Shown: positions 8,828 to 16,762 of the stretch, piece by piece | Position numbering within the stretch: position 1 is the stretch's first letter | How the letters are laid out: each line of letters opens with the position of its first letter | Assembly: GCA_947482805.1 (NCBI GenBank) | Contig: CANKLK010000005.1 | Span: 1 to 36,399 of the forward strand | From: Flavobacteriaceae bacterium | Lineage (GTDB): Bacteria; Bacteroidota; Bacteroidia; Flavobacteriales; Flavobacteriaceae | Length of the DNA: 36,399 bases | Direction of reading: 5' to 3' | Program-made: the position numbers and the translations under genes | Notes under the pieces: model-generated | Database searches by the model: none | Told to the model about the DNA's origin: nothing | What the model saw: the letters and a program-made list of their open reading frames with translations, nothing else

Positions 8828-8845
8828 GAAAAATATAAAATAAAA

Positions 8846-9988
8846 ATGAAGATTTTACTCATTGGAGAATACAGCAGATTGCACAATTCCTTAAAAGAAG
8901 GTTTGCAAAAGCTTGGAAACGATGTGACCATTTTGGGTTTTAAAGATGGTTTCAAAGACTTTTCGGTTGATTTTCCTTTGGAGAAAAAATGGGATTCGGG
9001 ATTTCGAAAAAAAATTAAACTGGCGCTTTTAATCCTTACCGGTTTTGATATTTCTTCCTATTTAACCTATCGACAATTCTGGAAAAAAAGAAACAAATTC
9101 AAAGAGTATGACTTTGTTCAATTGATAAATGAGAATAGCTTCTTTTGTGATTATAAACATGAAAAAAAGATTTTGAAATACTTATTTAAACACAATAAAA
9201 AAGTATTTCTTCTTTCGGCTGGCGATGATTATATGTATGTAAATTACAACTTTGAGCATACCGAAAATCCATCGATTGTACAGCCTTATTTAGACGGAAA
9301 AATAGCAGATAAAGATTTTTCGAATGTGTTAAAATACAGAACCAAGCCTTTTGAAAAACTGCATCAGTATATTTATGAAAACGTCCAAGGTGTAATTGCT
9401 ACCGATATGGATTATCATATTCCGTTGCAAAATCATCCGAAGTATTTGGGTTTAATTCCAAGTCCGATGAACCTTGATAAATTTACGATAAGCGAATTAG
9501 AAATAACCGATAAAATTGTCATTTTTCATGGTATCAACAGAGAAAGTTATTTCAAAAAAGGGAATGATTTTTTTGAGATAGCTTTGGAAATTATCAAAGA
9601 TAAATATAGCAACAAGATTGAAATTTTGACTGTAGAAAATGTTGCCTACGAACAATACATCAACATGTATGACAAAGCAAATATTGTATTAGATCAATTG
9701 TATGGCCACGACCAAGGCAGCAACGGACTTGAGTCGATGGCAAAAGGGAAAGCTGTTTTTACCAATGCTAGCGAACTTTTTGAAAAACACTATAATCTGA
9801 CTGAAAAAGTAGCCATAAATGGCTTGCCCGATGTGGACTATTTGGTAAAAGAATTGTCTTTTTTAATTGACAATCCGAATGAAATAATAGCCCTGGGAAA
9901 ACGAGCAAGAATTTTTATAGAAAGAGAACATGATTACCTTACAATTGCATCAAATTATCTAGCATTATGGCAGAAAGCTAACGCTTGA
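8846..9988 (+). CDS. Glycosyltransferase, GT-B/GT4-like
   Basis: A 380-residue protein with a GT-B look: an N-terminal MKILLIGEYSRLHNSL strand-loop, a central IVIFHGINRESYFKKG hinge strand, and a C-terminal glycine/glutamate site GSNGLESMAKGKAV (291-304) matching the GT4 donor-binding loop. I chose the ATG at 8846; a GTG at 8822 would start inside the inverted repeat. It is the only plus-strand gene between 7.1 and 13.9 kb, interrupting what is otherwise a run of minus-strand glycan genes, and its last 11 bases overlap the flippase gene. I see no good TAnnTTTG promoter for it. Donor and acceptor are unknown. Confidence 0.78.
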   Translation: MKILLIGEYSRLHNSLKEGLQKLGNDVTILGFKDGFKDFSVDFPLEKKWDSGFRKKIKLALLILTGFDISSYLTYRQFWKKRNKFKEYDFVQLINENSFFCDYKHEKKILKYLFKHNKKVFLLSAGDDYMYVNYNFEHTENPSIVQPYLDGKIADKDFSNVLKYRTKPFEKLHQYIYENVQGVIATDMDYHIPLQNHPKYLGLIPSPMNLDKFTISELEITDKIVIFHGINRESYFKKGNDFFEIALEIIKDKYSNKIEILTVENVAYEQYINMYDKANIVLDQLYGHDQGSNGLESMAKGKAVFTNASELFEKHYNLTEKVAINGLPDVDYLVKELSFLIDNPNEIIALGKRARIFIEREHDYLTIASNYLALWQKANA

Positions 9989-11246
9989 AAAAGAGTTTTC
10001 TAAACATGAATAAAACCAATACTAAACAAACAAGATTAGCATAGAAATAAGCTTGTAAAACACCTTCAACTGAAAACTTTTTCATCAAATAAACAGCTAA
10101 CAAAAAATAGGATAAATTAAAGGCTATTTCTCCAATAAAATATCGCTTCATCATCGTTTTTACAACAATTTGGAAACCAAAAGCCAATGTGATTATCTTT
10201 ATAAAATCGCCTGCTAATTGCCAAATTAATAATTCATTAATCCCCGAAAACTCGCGGGTAAAAGCAACATTAAGAATAATGCTTTTTGCAAAATAAATTA
10301 CGATAAGCATTAACAAAAATAGCGGAACAAAGATTTTAAAATAGGATTTCAATTCTGCCTTGAACTCTTTTTCCGTATGGATTGAAGCCAATTTTGGCAT
10401 ATAATACAAGGACAAACCTGAACTAAAAAACATCATATAAAAACTGGACAATCTATTTACCGCATCCCAAATTCCGGCATCGTGAATAGAATAATTTTGG
10501 ACAATTTGATTTCGGATAAACAACAAAGTCATTGGAACAATTACGGCGCTCAACAATGCCATAACAGAGAATTTCTTGATGACACTAATGTATTTCTTAC
10601 TCATGATTTTATGCAAATCAAATTTGAAATAATCACTGTCGTTTCTAACAAACAAAAAGGTAACCACCACCATTAAAAATTCTCCAATAGCTATAGATAA
10701 AAGGCCTCCAAAAATATTTTGCTTCCAAATCATAAAAGCGGTCAGTAGAAAAACTAAAATATTAGATAATATTTGAATTATCACAATGACTTTATATTTT
10801 TCTAAGCCATTATAAATGGCTAGCCAAAACGTATTGATAACCATAAATGGGAGCAAGATTCCAAAAAATCGAATTGGCGTTGCATAGTTAGTTGTGTAAA
10901 ATAAAAAGGCTGAAATTGGCGAGGCTAATGCCAAAATTAGCAATGCTAATAAGGCAGAAATAAATAAAAACACCCAAAAAAAAGTAGAATAAATAACCGA
11001 AAGTTCCTTTTTATCTTCTTTGTTTTCGACAAATAACTTGACAATAGAATTGTTAATGCCGAGCGTTGCCACTGATTTAATCATTAAGGCAAAGTTTCTG
11101 AAACTTCCTATCAAAGCCATACCCGATGTTCCTAGAAAAACAGAAATTATTTTAGAAGAAAAAATACCTAAAACAAAACTCACTGCTACTGAAATAGAAT
11201 TCAGCGACAAAACCTTTATTAGTGTATTTTGCTTAATAACTTTCAA
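9978..11246 (-). CDS. wzx: Wzx-type O-antigen flippase
   Basis: A 422-residue integral membrane protein with about 12 hydrophobic helices in the MATE/MOP-like pattern of polysaccharide flippases. The opening segment (SISVAVSFVLGIFSSKIIS, then FLGTSGMALIGS) resembles O-antigen translocases of the WzxE type. It would move an undecaprenyl-diphosphate-linked oligosaccharide from the cytoplasmic to the periplasmic face. It is the last gene of the minus-strand run FemAB-like, fdtB, acetyltransferase, wzx, with one base separating it from the acetyltransferase stop. No Wzy polymerase is seen in the window, so ligation or polymerisation genes must lie elsewhere. Confidence 0.85.
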   Translation of the reverse strand: MKVIKQNTLIKVLSLNSISVAVSFVLGIFSSKIISVFLGTSGMALIGSFRNFALMIKSVATLGINNSIVKLFVENKEDKKELSVIYSTFFWVFLFISALLALLILALASPISAFLFYTTNYATPIRFFGILLPFMVINTFWLAIYNGLEKYKVIVIIQILSNILVFLLTAFMIWKQNIFGGLLSIAIGEFLMVVVTFLFVRNDSDYFKFDLHKIMSKKYISVIKKFSVMALLSAVIVPMTLLFIRNQIVQNYSIHDAGIWDAVNRLSSFYMMFFSSGLSLYYMPKLASIHTEKEFKAELKSYFKIFVPLFLLMLIVIYFAKSIILNVAFTREFSGINELLIWQLAGDFIKIITLAFGFQIVVKTMMKRYFIGEIAFNLSYFLLAVYLMKKFSVEGVLQAYFYANLVCLVLVLFMFRKLFFKR

Positions 11247-11247
11247 T

Positions 11248-11817
11248 TTAAAGATTTCTGATTACGCGAGCTGGGCTTCCTGCTGCAAAAACATTGGGTG
11301 GAATATCTTTAGTAACTACTGAACACGCTCCAATCACAGAATTATCTCCAATGGTTACGCCTTTAAAAACAACCGAATTATAGTAAATAATAACATTATT
11401 TCCAATTGTAATTGGCGCAGATTTGATATCGCCAGTCATTCTTTTTTCAGGATTAAGATCATGTCCGTCAGTATCAACCAGCATACAATTTATACCAATC
11501 ATGACATCATTTCCAATATTTATTTTTGAAACCGCCTGTATTGTTGAACCATTTGCCATAACAACATTATGACCAAAATTAACTTCACTGTCTTCATACA
11601 TTGAAAGAATGTAATTGTAGGATGAATAGGTATAATGTGCTGCGCTCACTCCATTTTGAAAATTAGTACCAAACTTAATTTTACCTCTTCCGTTTAACAA
11701 AAGTGGTATGTATAAATTAGGTTTTCCGGAAATACGCTTGCAATCAGAGAGCAGCTTATATTTCCAAATTCGTAACGTAACAAAAAATAAAAATTTTATT
11801 TTATTAAAAAGTCCCAT
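11248..11817 (-). CDS. Hexapeptide-repeat (left-handed beta-helix) acetyltransferase
   Basis: A 189-residue acyltransferase. Hexapeptide turns such as INIGNDVMIGINC, ITIGNNVIIYYNSVV and VTIGDNSVIGACSVV occupy about 85-170, and the family ending AAGSPARVIRN closes the protein. H119 in DTDGHDLN is the likely catalytic base. It overlaps the aminotransferase stop (TAATG) and sits in the same operon, so I infer it N-acetylates the C3 amino group made by FdtB (an FdtC/QdtC-like role). O-acetylation of another glycan sugar is the main alternative, because the fold does not reveal the acceptor. Confidence 0.82.
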   Translation of the reverse strand: MGLFNKIKFLFFVTLRIWKYKLLSDCKRISGKPNLYIPLLLNGRGKIKFGTNFQNGVSAAHYTYSSYNYILSMYEDSEVNFGHNVVMANGSTIQAVSKINIGNDVMIGINCMLVDTDGHDLNPEKRMTGDIKSAPITIGNNVIIYYNSVVFKGVTIGDNSVIGACSVVTKDIPPNVFAAGSPARVIRNL

Positions 11818-12926
11818 TAATACTGATTTAAAATTTTAATTATATAATCAACCTCTTCATTAGTCATTACTGGACTTATTGGCAAACTTACTACTTCCTG
11901 ATGAATTTTTTCCGTTATTGGATACGAAAGCGAACTCCATCCCGAAGTTTCGGTAGCAAAAGCTTTTTGTTTGTGTGGTGCAATTGGATAATGAATTAGT
12001 GTTTCTATATTATTTTGTTTTAAATAAGATTGAAGTCTATCTCTTTCTGAAGTTCGAACAACAAATAAATGAAACACATGATTTCCTGACAAATCCCATG
12101 TTGGTAAAATTATTTTCTCATTTTTGATTTCTGACAAATATCGTTTAGCAATTTTTTTTCGGGTTCCATTTTCACCATCCAAATAGGGTAATTTCACGTT
12201 TAAAAAAGCTGCTTGTAATTCGTCCAAACGTGAGTTGACGCCAAAGTATTCATTATGATATTTTTGTTCCGAGCCATAATTTCGCATAGCAGAAATCACT
12301 TTAGCTAAAGCATTGTCATTGGTGGTTATCGCACCAGCATCACCCAATGCACCAAGATTTTTTCCTGGATAAAAACTAAATGCTGCCGCATCAGCTAAAT
12401 TACCTGCTTTTTTATGATTATAAACTGCGCCATGCGATTGTGCTGCATCTTCAATTAGCAATAAATTATTTTGTTTGGCAATAGCATTTATAGCTTCCAT
12501 TTCTGCCAATTGACCATAAAGATGCACCGCTAAAATGGCTTTGGTTTTTGAAGTTATTTTACCTTGAATCAAATAGGGATTGATGTTGTACGTTTCTAAT
12601 TTTGGTTCGACTAAAACTGGCACTAAATCGGCTTGAAGAATTGCCAAAATACTGGCAATATAGGTATTTGCCGGAACGATAACTTGGTCGCCTTTTTGAA
12701 GTTTTCCGAGTTGAATATATCCTCTAAAAATTAATACTAAAGCATCGAAACCATTACCTACTCCGATACAATGGTTGGAGCCACAATAATCTGCAAAATT
12801 ACTCTCAAATATTTTGACTTCATCGCCCAAAATAAACCAACCTTTATCTAAAACTAATTTCATTTTTTGCTGAAACTGCTCTTGATATTGATGATTTATT
12901 TTTTGCAGGTCGAGGAATCTAATCAT
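11817..12926 (-). CDS. fdtB: FdtB-type DegT/DnrJ/EryC1 sugar aminotransferase
   Basis: A 369-residue PLP enzyme of the DegT family. K189 in [14 protein letters not shown] is the Schiff-base lysine, D160 in [10 protein letters not shown] binds the PLP ring nitrogen, and GNGFDALVL (57-65) is the phosphate-binding region. FdtB/QdtB members start with RFLDL and transaminate dTDP-3-keto-6-deoxyhexose at C3 using glutamate. The paired ketoisomerase (fdtA) at 7121-7534 supports this choice over WecE-type C4 aminotransferases. I chose the ATG at 12926, which gives an ATGA overlap with the upstream gene; a longer frame to 13016 would run 30 residues into it. Confidence 0.87.
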   Translation of the reverse strand: MIRFLDLQKINHQYQEQFQQKMKLVLDKGWFILGDEVKIFESNFADYCGSNHCIGVGNGFDALVLIFRGYIQLGKLQKGDQVIVPANTYIASILAILQADLVPVLVEPKLETYNINPYLIQGKITSKTKAILAVHLYGQLAEMEAINAIAKQNNLLLIEDAAQSHGAVYNHKKAGNLADAAAFSFYPGKNLGALGDAGAITTNDNALAKVISAMRNYGSEQKYHNEYFGVNSRLDELQAAFLNVKLPYLDGENGTRKKIAKRYLSEIKNEKIILPTWDLSGNHVFHLFVVRTSERDRLQSYLKQNNIETLIHYPIAPHKQKAFATETSGWSSLSYPITEKIHQEVVSLPISPVMTNEEVDYIIKILNQY

Positions 12927-13900
12927 AGCATTACATTTTCTAAAAGATGATAATCTGACGTTTGAACTTCGTAAAAATTCTGAATCGTAGTTTTGGCACC
13001 AAACGTTTCTTTCCAAAACAATAAACCTTGATTAATTTTCTTACCGTTTTGCTCATGAGAAATTCCAAAATCAAAGAAATTTATATCTTTAAAAACATCG
13101 AAAATCAAATGATTATAAAGGAAATCTATACTTCCTAATTCGTTCTTTTGCTCATTCCCTGAAATATACTGTGGATGCGCTACTTTATCAGTAACAAAAA
13201 CTGTAGTTCCTGCGATAATTTTATCATTATTATATAGGTTAAAATGACGAATGTTGTTTGGGAATTTTTGCTGCAAGTTACTTATTTCTTCAAATGTGTG
13301 TACTGGTTTTGAATTGTGCTTTTTTGCCAAATTAGGTATCAATATTTCATTCCAAAACAAATCGAATTTAAGTTCTTCCTTAATCACCAAATTGTTCTTT
13401 TCGCCACGACGGATACTTTCTTTACGGGTTTTGGCTAAAACAAAAGGTTTTGTCAAATCTATCACCGAAAGACAATCTCTACGAATTAGTTTCGCATTAG
13501 CCAAAAACATAACATATTCAATTTCTTCAGAAAAATAATCGGTGTAAATTGATGGAATTAATTTTAGCTGAAATGTTGTAATATCAACTGAATGCAAAAA
13601 CGCAAGGACATCTTTTGTAATAGCAATTACTTCACCTAATTTGATTTTATTGTCAAAAACAAAACCACCATAAGTCAACCCTTGATGAGAAAAAACAGTA
13701 TCTCCTACTTTATTAGCTGGAAGAATCGAAACCAATTTATCTTCTTCAAAAACCAGCAAAGAAAAATCCTGAAATCTATCGGAATGGTATTCCATAAAAT
13801 CGCGATGAAACAGAAAAGTCGCATTTTTGGCAGCACTTACAAAGTTGTTCCAAATGGCATAATCCTCTGAATTATATAGTCTAACTGAATAATTTTTCAC
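12923..13900 (-). CDS. FemAB-like GNAT-fold acyltransferase
   Basis: A 325-residue protein resembling the FemAB/Acetyltransf_6 branch of the GNAT superfamily, with an N-terminal half around [19 protein letters not shown] and [15 protein letters not shown], and a C-terminal half with [14 protein letters not shown] and [15 protein letters not shown]. Such proteins are often found beside Fdt genes and may acylate or aminoacylate an amino sugar. It starts the minus-strand operon and overlaps fdtB as ATGA. The start is GTG at 13900; no ATG is available nearby in frame. The exact acyl donor (acyl-CoA or aminoacyl-tRNA) is unknown. It could be the true N-acyltransferase of the pathway, with the hexapeptide protein acting elsewhere. 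Confidence 0.78.
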   Translation of the reverse strand: MKNYSVRLYNSEDYAIWNNFVSAAKNATFLFHRDFMEYHSDRFQDFSLLVFEEDKLVSILPANKVGDTVFSHQGLTYGGFVFDNKIKLGEVIAITKDVLAFLHSVDITTFQLKLIPSIYTDYFSEEIEYVMFLANAKLIRRDCLSVIDLTKPFVLAKTRKESIRRGEKNNLVIKEELKFDLFWNEILIPNLAKKHNSKPVHTFEEISNLQQKFPNNIRHFNLYNNDKIIAGTTVFVTDKVAHPQYISGNEQKNELGSIDFLYNHLIFDVFKDINFFDFGISHEQNGKKINQGLLFWKETFGAKTTIQNFYEVQTSDYHLLENVML

Positions 13901-13971
13901 AAGTATTTTTTAAACATTGGAAAATTAAACATTTATTTTAAAAAAGTGCACCTTATTAAAAATTCAATTTT

Positions 13972-14001
13972 CAAAAATATTGTTTAATTTTATCATCTCA
14001 A
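13972..14001 (-). promoter_or_regulatory. Promoter of the FemAB-fdtB-acetyltransferase-wzx operon
   Basis: On the minus strand TTG (14001-13999) is followed after 19 bases by TATTTTTG (13979-13972), a perfect TAnnTTTG. The GTG start is 72 bases downstream. The element overlaps the earliest possible TTG start of the divergent secreted protein, which favours the later TTG at 14013 for that gene. Confidence 0.55.
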
Positions 14002-14012
14002 CTGTTTTTGCA

Positions 14013-15803
14013 TTGAATTTAAAACGACTTTTTTTCTTTTTTATTGTTCTTATTTGTTTCATTTTTAAAACTAATGGACAAAATGTATCGTTGTACAACC
14101 AGTTTAATGGTCGTTACGATTTTACATTCATTGGCAACACTATGAATACTACTGAAAACAATACCACTTTTGATTTGGTTACGACCACTTCTTCTTCAGC
14201 AACACTTTCTTTAAATTCGTCAGATATAATTGAAAAAGCATACCTTTATTGGGCCGGAAGTGGCGATGGTGATTTTGAAGTCAATTTAAATTCAGATGTC
14301 ATAACTCCGGATAGAACTTTCTCTCTTGTTAGGGAATTTCCCGGTCTGACTTTAACCTATTTTAGTGCCTTTAAAGATGTAACATCTCTTATTCAGACTA
14401 CAGGAAATGGTGATTATACGCTTTCCAATTTGGACATTTCTCAATTTGAAGAGTTCCATTTTCAAAGAAGAACTAATTTTGCAGGCTGGGCAATTGTCAT
14501 TATCTATAAAAACGACACACTTCCATTAAATCAAATCAATGTTTATGATGGTTTACAAGGTGTTCCGGATGAATTGTCCATTACTTTAAGCAGTTTAAAT
14601 GTTATTGATGACAATAATTCCAAAGTAGGTTTTGTTGCTTGGGAAGGCGATTCTGGTTTGGCAACTGAAGAATTCAGAATGAACGGAACATTATTAAGTA
14701 GCGCATTAAGTCCTCTAAATAATGTTTTTAATGGAACAAATTCGATAACCGGCAGTTCAACTTTGTACAACATGGATTTGGATATTTATGATATTCAGGA
14801 CAATATTGCTGTTGGCGATACAAGCGCTGAGATTACGCTTACTTCTTTCCAGGATTTTGTGATGATTAATACAGTTGTTACTAAATTAAATAGTCAATTG
14901 CCGGATGCGACAGTCTCTATTGACTCCGTTGAAAAACAGTGTGATTCAAAAACAATAGTTGTCAATTATACCGTTTCTAATTTAAATTCCACCAACCCAT
15001 TACCAGCAGCCACTCCAATATCCATTTACATTGATGGTCAACTATTTCAAACCATAACGACTTCAGTCGAAATACCAATTGGCGGTTCTATTCCCGGTCA
15101 AATTACTCTTGTTTTACCAGACACAGTTACCTTGGATTTTGAAATTAAATTTATTGTTGATGATATTGGAGACGGAACCGGAATTGTAGCAGAATTGGTA
15201 GAAAATAATAATACTTCTGTTCTAAATGATTCGCTTTGGTTTTCACCAACCTTTAATTTTTTAGAAAATTTATTGGTTTGCAACGAAGGTTTTACCCGTG
15301 GCACTTTTGACTTTTCATCTTATGAAGATTTGGTTAAAACAAATCCGGAAGATAATGTTCGTTTTTATGAAACTCTTGAAAATGCCACACTCGATGTGAA
15401 TCCAATTTTAAATACAACCAATTATCAGGCAATGCAAACGCCCAAAGAAATTTTCGTTAGGGTTTTCAATCAAAATTGTTTTATAATTACTTCATTTTTA
15501 CTGACCACCAGAAATTGTCCGCCAACGGTTTATAACTTTGTTTCAGCCAATAATGACAGTTATAATGACAATTTTACTATTGGCGGTTTGCGCGATATTT
15601 TTCTGGATTTTAAATTGGAAATTTATAGTCGTTGGGGAAGGTTACTTTGGACCGGAAATCAAAATACAGAAGATTGGAATGGTTACGTCAAAGACGGAGT
15701 TGGCAGTAAAAACGCACCCGATGGCACTTATTTCTATTTGCTATTTTTAAACGATGTAGAATATCCTGAACCATTAAAAGGATTTTTATATTTGAATCAT
15801 TAA
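14013..15803 (+). CDS. Secreted surface protein with type IX secretion (type B) sorting domain
   Basis: A protein of about 596 residues. The first 23 residues form a strong signal peptide (NLKR, then a phenylalanine/isoleucine core, ending TNGQ). Residues 25-290 are beta-rich (AYLYWAGSGDGDFEVNLN, GWAIVIIYKND), similar in style to DUF3344-like adhesive domains. About 299-400 looks like a CARDB Ig-like domain (VNYTVSNLN...ENNNTSV). The last 90 residues are the gliding-motility-associated C-terminal domain (type B): NDSYNDNFTI, LEIYSRWGRLLWTGN, PDGTYFYLL and KGFLYLN. It should be exported by T9SS and kept at or released from the cell surface. No ATG occurs before the signal peptide; I chose TTG at 14013, with TTG at 13980 as alternative. 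Confidence 0.82.
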   Translation: MNLKRLFFFFIVLICFIFKTNGQNVSLYNQFNGRYDFTFIGNTMNTTENNTTFDLVTTTSSSATLSLNSSDIIEKAYLYWAGSGDGDFEVNLNSDVITPDRTFSLVREFPGLTLTYFSAFKDVTSLIQTTGNGDYTLSNLDISQFEEFHFQRRTNFAGWAIVIIYKNDTLPLNQINVYDGLQGVPDELSITLSSLNVIDDNNSKVGFVAWEGDSGLATEEFRMNGTLLSSALSPLNNVFNGTNSITGSSTLYNMDLDIYDIQDNIAVGDTSAEITLTSFQDFVMINTVVTKLNSQLPDATVSIDSVEKQCDSKTIVVNYTVSNLNSTNPLPAATPISIYIDGQLFQTITTSVEIPIGGSIPGQITLVLPDTVTLDFEIKFIVDDIGDGTGIVAELVENNNTSVLNDSLWFSPTFNFLENLLVCNEGFTRGTFDFSSYEDLVKTNPEDNVRFYETLENATLDVNPILNTTNYQAMQTPKEIFVRVFNQNCFIITSFLLTTRNCPPTVYNFVSANNDSYNDNFTIGGLRDIFLDFKLEIYSRWGRLLWTGNQNTEDWNGYVKDGVGSKNAPDGTYFYLLFLNDVEYPEPLKGFLYLNH

Positions 15804-15839
15804 AAAAAGAGAGTGAATTAGGTACACTTAAAGTAAAGT

Positions 15840-16619
15840 ATGAAACAAATTACTTCCGTTCAAAATCCATTTATAAAATCTTTGATTCAGCTTCAAGAAA
15901 AAGCTAAAGCCCGAAAACAATCAGGTTCTTTTTTGATTGAAGGAATGCGCGAAATTGAGTTAGCCATTAAAGGAAATTACGAAATTGAAACCATTTTATT
16001 TCTTCCCGAATTGGTTTCAAATAACCAAATAACCAAATTAACAGCTAACCCAATTGAGATTTCAAAAGAAGTTTATCAAAAACTAGCCTATCGAGATACC
16101 ACTGAAGGAATTTTGGCAGTAGCTAAAACCAAATCACTTCAATTGTCTGATTTAAAACTTCCGGAAAATCCATTGATTTTAGTGATGGAATCCATTGAAA
16201 AACCAGGAAATATCGGTGCGGTTTTGCGAACTTGTGATGCAGCTAAAATAGATGCCGTAATTATCGCTAATCCAAAAACCGATTTATATAATCCGAATAT
16301 TGTACGTTCGAGTGTTGGCTGCTTATTTACGAACCAAATCGCAACAGGAAGCACTGAGGAAGTTATTGACTATTTAATCCAAAAAAACATCAATTTCTAT
16401 AGCGCCACTTTGCAGAATTCGACTTCCTATCACACTCAAAATTACACTTTACCAACTGCTTTGGTTGTAGGTACAGAAGCTTCGGGATTATCTGAACTTT
16501 GGCGCAAAAAAGCTACTCAGAATATCATAATTCCGATGCAGGGCGAAATTGACAGTATGAATGTTTCGGTTGCTGCTGCCATATTGATTTTTGAAGCCAA
16601 GCGACAACGTGGATTTTAA
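15840..16619 (+). CDS. SpoU/TrmH-family RNA 2'-O-methyltransferase
   Basis: A 259-residue enzyme with an N-terminal substrate-binding domain (about 1-95, beginning ITSVQNPFIKSL and containing SFLIEGMREIELA) and a C-terminal SPOUT knot. Motif 1 is EKPGNIGAVLRT, motif 2 VVGTEASGLS, and motif 3 IPMQGEIDSMNVSVAAAI, which together form the SAM site. It methylates a ribose 2'-OH in rRNA or tRNA; the exact nucleotide is not clear. It stands between the surface protein and rel with its own short upstream gap, and no TAnnTTTG box was seen there. Confidence 0.88.
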   Translation: MKQITSVQNPFIKSLIQLQEKAKARKQSGSFLIEGMREIELAIKGNYEIETILFLPELVSNNQITKLTANPIEISKEVYQKLAYRDTTEGILAVAKTKSLQLSDLKLPENPLILVMESIEKPGNIGAVLRTCDAAKIDAVIIANPKTDLYNPNIVRSSVGCLFTNQIATGSTEEVIDYLIQKNINFYSATLQNSTSYHTQNYTLPTALVVGTEASGLSELWRKKATQNIIIPMQGEIDSMNVSVAAAILIFEAKRQRGF

Positions 16620-16650
16620 TTTGGGATTGAGGATTTACGATGCTATTTAC

Positions 16651-16691
16651 TTATCCCTTTTCAATTATCCCTTTTCACTTTTCCCTTATCC
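16651..16691. repeat. Tandem 14-bp repeat (TTATCCCTTTTCA) upstream of rel
   Basis: TTATCCCTTTTCA occurs at 16651-16663 and 16665-16677, followed by a decayed CTTTTCCCTTATCC. It lies in the 143-base gap between the RNA methyltransferase and rel, just upstream of the candidate promoter. Confidence 0.7.
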
Positions 16692-16710
16692 TTAATTTTT
16701 AAATTTTCCA

Positions 16711-16742
16711 TTTGCACAGTTCATTTGTAATTCATATTTTTA
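16711..16742 (+). promoter_or_regulatory. Candidate rel promoter
   Basis: TTTG (16711-16714) is followed after 20 bases by TATTTTTA (16735-16742), one base off the TAnnTTTG consensus. The chosen ATG at 16763 is 20 bases downstream of the box. Confidence 0.42.
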
Positions 16743-16762
16743 GCTGATTGATTGAAAATGCT

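Noticed and set aside
8822..8845. GTG start for the plus-strand glycosyltransferase
   Set aside because: It lies within the right arm of the inverted repeat and adds residues with no similarity to the family start; the ATG at 8846 opens with the expected first beta-strand.
7145..8900. O-antigen polymerase (Wzy) gene in the glycan locus
   Set aside because: All multi-pass proteins in the region fit either the flippase or the GT-C-like pattern; none shows a Wzy-like layout, so no polymerase is annotated.
12927..13016. Longer N-terminus of the FdtB-type aminotransferase
   Set aside because: It would overlap the FemAB-like gene by 90 bases, while the ATG at 12926 gives an ATGA overlap and the family start RFLDL.
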